From the NCBI GenBank assembly GCA_050084515.1, contig CM114274.1:22692001-22756000 (forward strand): a stretch of 64,000 bases of DNA. The letters are read 5' to 3'. Under the pieces are notes generated by a model. That model made no database searches. It saw nothing but the letters and a program-made list of their open reading frames with translations, and was not told where the DNA came from. The position numbers and the translations under genes were made by a program. Origin of the DNA: Blasia pusilla (Eukaryota > Marchantiophyta > Marchantiopsida > Blasiales). Position 1 is the stretch's first letter; every line of letters starts with the position of its first letter. Shown in pieces: positions 60,215 to 64,000 of this stretch.

Positions 60215-60581
60215 TGAAATCCGTGAAAGACCTACTGTCATAAAACACGTATAGAATCACATACAATCGAGCCAAACCCACTCCACGATGGGAGAATCTA
60301 GGTTTAAGCTTATGGAAACACCATAGCCAAGAGCTCTACTCACTACCAAGGCTAAATCCCAACGCAACAGGCTCAACTCAAAGAACTGACTGTTCTTTGA
60401 GTGCACTCCACCTTATATCCTCCAACCTAAGAGCGGGCCCTACTGGGAAAGTCACCCCCAACTGAGTAACCCCCAATCCTATGTATGAAACTGCATCTCT
60501 ACCAAGCCACTACGGTCCTACATAAGGAATGGCCTCTACTAGCACACTATACTGTATGACATAATCTGTATGGTCATGACA
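60215..60581 (-). repeat. Terminal repeat A1 of copy M
   Basis: 367 bp nearly identical to A2 (50650-51017). It ends exactly at 60581 with the TG terminus of the element and is not accompanied by a B repeat. Confidence 0.9.
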
Positions 60582-61019
60582 ACTTCTCTTCGAATAACAT
60601 TAATGTGATCAGCCCCTTTATGTGAGAAGAAGCCTAGATTGATGGTTCCAACTTAGACATTGAAGGAATCATAATAATATGACGTAGGTGATTTGTGGAG
60701 TGGAATTATTAGAATTATTTAAATCTAAAATTTTCTTTTAATAGAAATAAAGAAAAGAGGTTAAAAACTTAGTTTTCTGATTAATCAAATAGTGGGGAGC
60801 CTTCGTGGTTGCACACTATCATATATTGAGTTATCTCCATGTTCAAATTCCATTGAAGCTCTCTTGTGAGCATATGAACATATTAGGCCACTTTGTATCT
60901 TCAAGATTTGTAACATATTTTAATGATTTCGTCATATTATATTTTCATACATGGTATCACAATGATAGGTTTTCTAGTATTCTGTATCTGGCGATCTAGT
61001 GTGTTTGCACAAATTCTTG
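60582..61019. other. AT-rich unassigned sequence
   Basis: Begins with the ACTT target duplication of copy M (60582-60585). Nothing else recognised. Confidence 0.35.
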
Positions 61020-61255
61020 AGAGATTGCTACTTCCTCGTCAGTTCGTGCTCGCCCTCTTCTACTAAATGAAGGGAAGTTAGATGAGTCTAACTATACACT
61101 CTTCAAAATATTTCAAATGAGAATTTCCCTAGAATCATTTGAGATTTGGGAGGCTGCCACAAGGATTGATTCTAATCCACAAGCTACTAAGAGTTGTGCA
61201 TATTCATATTTATCTAGTGATACCGATCTTGTTGTAAATGTAAATAAATCAAGTC
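61020..61255 (+). pseudogene. Copia-type gag fragment
   Basis: Plus-strand translation includes KLDESNYTLFKIFQMRISLESFEIWEA, the conserved N-terminal pattern of Ty1/copia gag (NY..W/F...M...L....W). The remainder of the element is absent. It ends at the LINE-A fragment. Confidence 0.55.
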
Positions 61256-61269
61256 TATAGAATGTTTAG

Positions 61270-61683
61270 GGGTGGGTTTAAGGTGGAGCCACACGCTCCA
61301 CCCTATGGAGCTTGTGGCTTATAAAGCTTGATGAGAAAGGTGAGAAATATCAAGAGATCTCATCCTTGCGATATAAGTGATGATCAAGTAGAGAGCTTCT
61401 GCCTCAAGTAGTAGGCAACCTCTTTCCCCAAGAAGAATAGTATAAGCGGTTTGGTTTCTCACACATAGTTCTCCTTGTAAATTGATCTTTTGCACCCTCT
61501 CCACGTGCTCCCTACATGTTTTCTTACAAGTAAGGCCCCAAACTTGGGTCCCATATAAGATCACAGAGAGAACTAAGCTTCTAAATAAGAATTTCCTAAG
61601 ACCCCAAGATACAAGATGAGCTTTTCTACACTGATTTAAAAGTGAATATAAAGCTTTGTAATCTGCTTCTACTCTCTTTTGAA
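61270..61683 (-). mobile_element. LINE-A ORF2 fragment
   Basis: Minus-strand frame 61319-61564 encodes ILYGTQVWGLTCKKTCREHVERVQKI and YIARMRSLDISHLSHQAL, the post-RT region. The copy is cut at both ends and followed at once by a separate LINE-A tail. Confidence 0.8.
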
Positions 61684-61731
61684 GGTAATGGTAAGTAAAT
61701 CAAGCCCGTGGGACCTAAAGGGTTAAAAGAT
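61684..61731 (-). mobile_element. LINE-A tail-only insertion
   Basis: GGTAATGGTAAGTAAATCAAGCCCGTGGGACC-type sequence abuts the ORF2 fragment directly and has no other LINE-A sequence to its right. Confidence 0.65.
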
Positions 61732-61759
61732 TAATACTAGAGGAAAAATATCATTTTTA

Positions 61760-61940
61760 TGACTCAGGCTTGCTTGACTCATACATTTACATGACTAGAT
61801 GATGACTCATAAACAAAAAGAATGACTCACTTAGTCTTCATGTGGAGTTGTAGTCATAGTGAGTCACAAGCTAATGACAGAGTAGAACTCACGAGTCATA
61901 AGAACTTGAAAATTAAAAATGGTTCACTTGAGTCATAAAA
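61760..61940. repeat. Cluster of seven GACTCA/GAGTCA hexamers
   Basis: GACTCA occurs at 61761, 61776, 61804 and 61824, and GAGTCA at 61861, 61893 and 61930. The first four point one way and the last three the other. bZIP transcription factors of the GCN4/Opaque-2 type recognise TGAGTCA-like sites, so this may be a binding array, or an imperfect short inverted repeat. Confidence 0.55.
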
Positions 61941-62373
61941 ACTTGGACATATTGATGTGGAACTTTTTTTCTTAATTATGTGAGTGGTCATCCTGAAAGA
62001 AGTATTGGAAATATGAGCTAAGCCCTCCAAGCTCTATGGGTCAGTACGGAGAGTCGTGAGAGCAAGAAGTTGCTTCTTGTTGGATTTCCAACTAGATCCC
62101 AATTTTAGGACATTTGTGTCATTTTTTGGTGTGATTTGATTGAGTTGGGACTCAAAGAAAAGCTTGGACTCGCGGTTGGGACCTCACGAAGAAGGGGACT
62201 GCAGAGAGTGGCCATATTCATTAAGATTGAAGGAAATTCATGAAGAACTTTGCCATTCAAATATCTTTCAAATCTCCCTAAAAGAGAATTTCTCAGTCCC
62301 AAAGAGTTTCTTTGCGTCTTGTTGGCTTATCGGGGTTAGAGAGATGGAGCGATTAGTAGAGAGCTTCAGGGAT
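61941..62373. other. Unassigned sequence
   Basis: Short frames only; no domain or repeat recognised. Confidence 0.3.
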
Positions 62374-62426
62374 TAAATGGTAAATGGTAAATAAATCAAT
62401 CCCGTGGAACCCAAAGGGTCAAAAGA
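62374..62426 (-). mobile_element. LINE-A tail-only insertion
   Basis: About 53 bp: two GGTAAAT units and the conserved GTGGAACCCAAAGGGTCAAAAG end. The flanking DNA on both sides is not LINE-A. Confidence 0.7.
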
Positions 62427-62674
62427 TTTTGTATGGTTCCTCAAGGTTTGCTACTGAGCAGTGAACGCTAGGCTAGAGATATGCTTGATAGATTTCTGGG
62501 CAGAGGGCCAAGGAATCAATCTATGGAAGTTGTGACTCCTTCAACGGATGGTTATTTCATGGTGTGATAAGTATTTGAGATGGTGAGTGTCTGACCTCTC
62601 TCTCTTAAGCAGAACTGTAGAACTATTTGCGCGTGAGTGTCTTCACTTGTGATTTCTCTCCGTTTATTGCTCGC

Positions 62675-62990
62675 TAGGTAACACCAGAATTGTGTAATAC
62701 ATTCAGTAGCCTATATATATTTACTGCCCAAAGCTGCTGCACTGGTAAGGAATGTGTATTGGGATCCCCATCAGGTAAGGTGGATGGTGTAGTGCAGAGC
62801 TTCGTGATTGACACTTGGAAGCTCCGCACCAACACATTGTTTTGCCAACTTCCACATTCTATGAGAGTATCTCCCTCCTCTCATATGGTGTCTTCTTCAC
62901 TTCGTCCTCTCTTTAACCATCCCAGTCTCAAACACCTACCAGGGCACGGGGTCTATGATCGCAAGGATACTACATACACTTCTCAATGAG
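62675..62990 (+). pseudogene. LINE-B 3' fragment
   Basis: Frame 62690-62989 repeats the C-terminal end of LINE-B ORF2 (SGKVDGVVQSFVIDTWKLRTNTLF, MRVSPSSHMV, PGHGVYDRKDTT), closely matching 22122-22420 in opposite orientation. It is 5'-truncated. Confidence 0.75.
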
Positions 62991-63049
62991 TATAGTTTGA
63001 ATGTACTTTGGGGATTCTGCAATATAGTCTGAATTTACTATGGGGATTT

Positions 63050-63740
63050 TGCAATAGACCACAGATCGAGGTCAATCTACAAAAGACCAATGTGATTATC
63101 TTTAGCTCTCGGCCACCAACGTTAACAACACAACGATTGCACGCATTCATCTATGGACAAGGGGTGAAGAGAGAAGCTATTGAGATCGTGGAGAAGCTAT
63201 AAATATTGTGGAAACCACATACTTAGGAGTTAAGCTCAAAGCCAACAAGAATTGGCAAACCAATGGTAGTTGCAGCTGAGGTGAAGTAGGGATGACATGT
63301 CTTCACCTTATGGAATCCAATTGCAAGAGAATGGAAATATGGTACACACCACAAAAATTCCATCTCTTCAAACCCAGTCTCATTCCAACTAGTCTATTTT
63401 CTTTGGAAGTTTGTGGTCTAAGTATCCCACAAAAACTCCTCATAGTTAGAAACCTTGGTGTTTGAATGAAAACCGCCCATGATTTACTAGTAGCTGATTT
63501 TGAAGAAGTCCAGCTGAAGAGTCATGCTATTAGAAGCCTCATTACATTCCATCAACACTTTAAGGCCATTAAAGAGTAGAATCCTAATCGCTTCTTTGGA
63601 AGAAGCTTCCAAGCTTCCAAGGATATTGTTGCTATGAGGGTAAAGAACTAGTACCAGGAGTGCATCATATGGCTTAACAAACAAGGAATATCAATTGATA
63701 ATTTTCCAACAAACATGGGCTTTAGAGAGATTTTGCACAA
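63050..63740 (+). pseudogene. LINE ORF2 thumb-region fragment (third family or diverged LINE-B)
   Basis: Plus-strand frames include IEVNLQKTNVIIFSSRPP (the strand following the RT palm in LINEs), then EIVETTYLGVKLKANKNWQTN. Further on, RVKNWYQECIIWLNKQGISIDNFPTNMGFREIL-like text is read with stops. It differs from LINE-A and cannot be placed firmly in LINE-B. Confidence 0.55.
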
Positions 63741-63755
63741 CTATATCTATATTCA

Positions 63756-64000
63756 AGAGGAAAATTTCAAGCACAACCAAGTTACACATAAGAAGTAGTG
63801 TGGTATTGGACATTCTGCTCTTGTAGATTTGAGGGTTGGAGATCAGAATCTTGCGGAGGTTGTATCTTTCTACTGGGTTGTGATCTCAATCTGAAACCTG
63901 CAAGGCACTTAGACGTTGCCAAGTCGCACTACTCATAAAAATTTCAAGAACAATTGAGTTATAGAGAAGAAGTTCTATTGTGTTGGAGATTCTTCTCTTC
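63756..64000 (+). repeat. LINE-A 5' UTR monomers running off the window
   Basis: CAAGTTACACATAAGAAG, TTGTAGATTTGAGG and AATCTTGCGGAGG match the monomer order of 25241-25594, with a second unit beginning near 63940. A LINE-A copy probably continues beyond 64000. Confidence 0.75.

Larger units (their letters stand above)
50542..60581 (-). mobile_element. Complete Ty3-like retroelement carrying a DNA methyltransferase and PHD finger (copy M)
   Basis: This 10,040-bp minus-strand element begins (at 60581) TGTCATG, ends (at 50542) GCACGACA and is flanked by ACTT on both sides. It has the same order as copy P: A1, leader, gag, protease, methyltransferase, RT, RNase H, integrase, PHD finger, polypurine tract, B1, A2, B2. 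The terminal repeats have different sequence from those of copy P, and coding regions differ substantially, so these are two related families. A1 and A2 differ at only about 14 positions over 368 bp by eye, suggesting a moderately young insertion. Only a few stops and shifts break its genes. Confidence 0.9.

Overview
The window reads as repeat-rich nuclear DNA of a plant-lineage eukaryote. There are no bacterial operons or ribosome binding sites. Coding sequence is dominated by LINEs and Ty3/gypsy-type elements broken by stops and frameshifts. The one credible host gene encodes a voltage-gated proton channel (Hv1) type protein. Hv1 proteins are known from mosses, lycophytes and gymnosperms, and DNA-methyltransferase-carrying retrotransposons have been reported from charophyte algae and dinoflagellates. 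A seed-free plant (fern, lycophyte, bryophyte) or streptophyte alga is my best guess, but the species cannot be read from the sequence.

Layout. 1-3.8 kb: LINE-A fragment, 36/72-bp minisatellite, the Hv1-like ORF (2055-3131), decayed LINE-A pieces. 4-16.9 kb: a mosaic of LINE-A copies in both orientations (many internally deleted, several with 177-bp 5' monomers) mixed with pieces of a methyltransferase-bearing Ty3-like element. 16.9-20.6 kb: gag-protease part and probable 5' LTR of a different Ty3 element. 22.1-30.1 kb: a second LINE family (LINE-B, minus strand) whose endonuclease is split by the most complete LINE-A copy (25241-29765). 31.3 kb: a GA microsatellite, then about 4 kb in which I recognise nothing. 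35602-60581: two complete, related but clearly diverged Ty3-like elements, tail to tail and only 252 bp apart. 60.6-64 kb: copia-gag, LINE-A, LINE-B and other LINE fragments and a LINE-A 5' end running off the window.

The most interesting system is the pair of large elements (plus strand 35602-50289, carrying nested insertions; minus strand 50542-60581). Each encodes gag with CCHC knuckles, aspartic protease, a complete-looking cytosine-5 DNA methyltransferase between protease and reverse transcriptase, RT, RNase H, DDE integrase, and a PHD finger after the integrase. Their ends are not ordinary LTRs. Both show the order A1 - coding region - polypurine tract - B1 - 2 nt - A2 - B2, begin with TG, end with CA, and are flanked by perfect 4-bp target duplications (GACT and ACTT). 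This split-direct-repeat layout is known from tyrosine-recombinase retrotransposons, not, to my knowledge, from DDE-integrase elements. A methyltransferase and a chromatin-reading PHD finger in one retroelement suggest it writes and reads chromatin marks on itself or its target.

All retroelement genes here are damaged to some degree. Many nonsense codons are TAG or TGA where a sister copy has CAG, CAA or CGA, as expected if methylated cytosines decayed to thymine. Positions of domain boundaries in degenerate copies are approximate.
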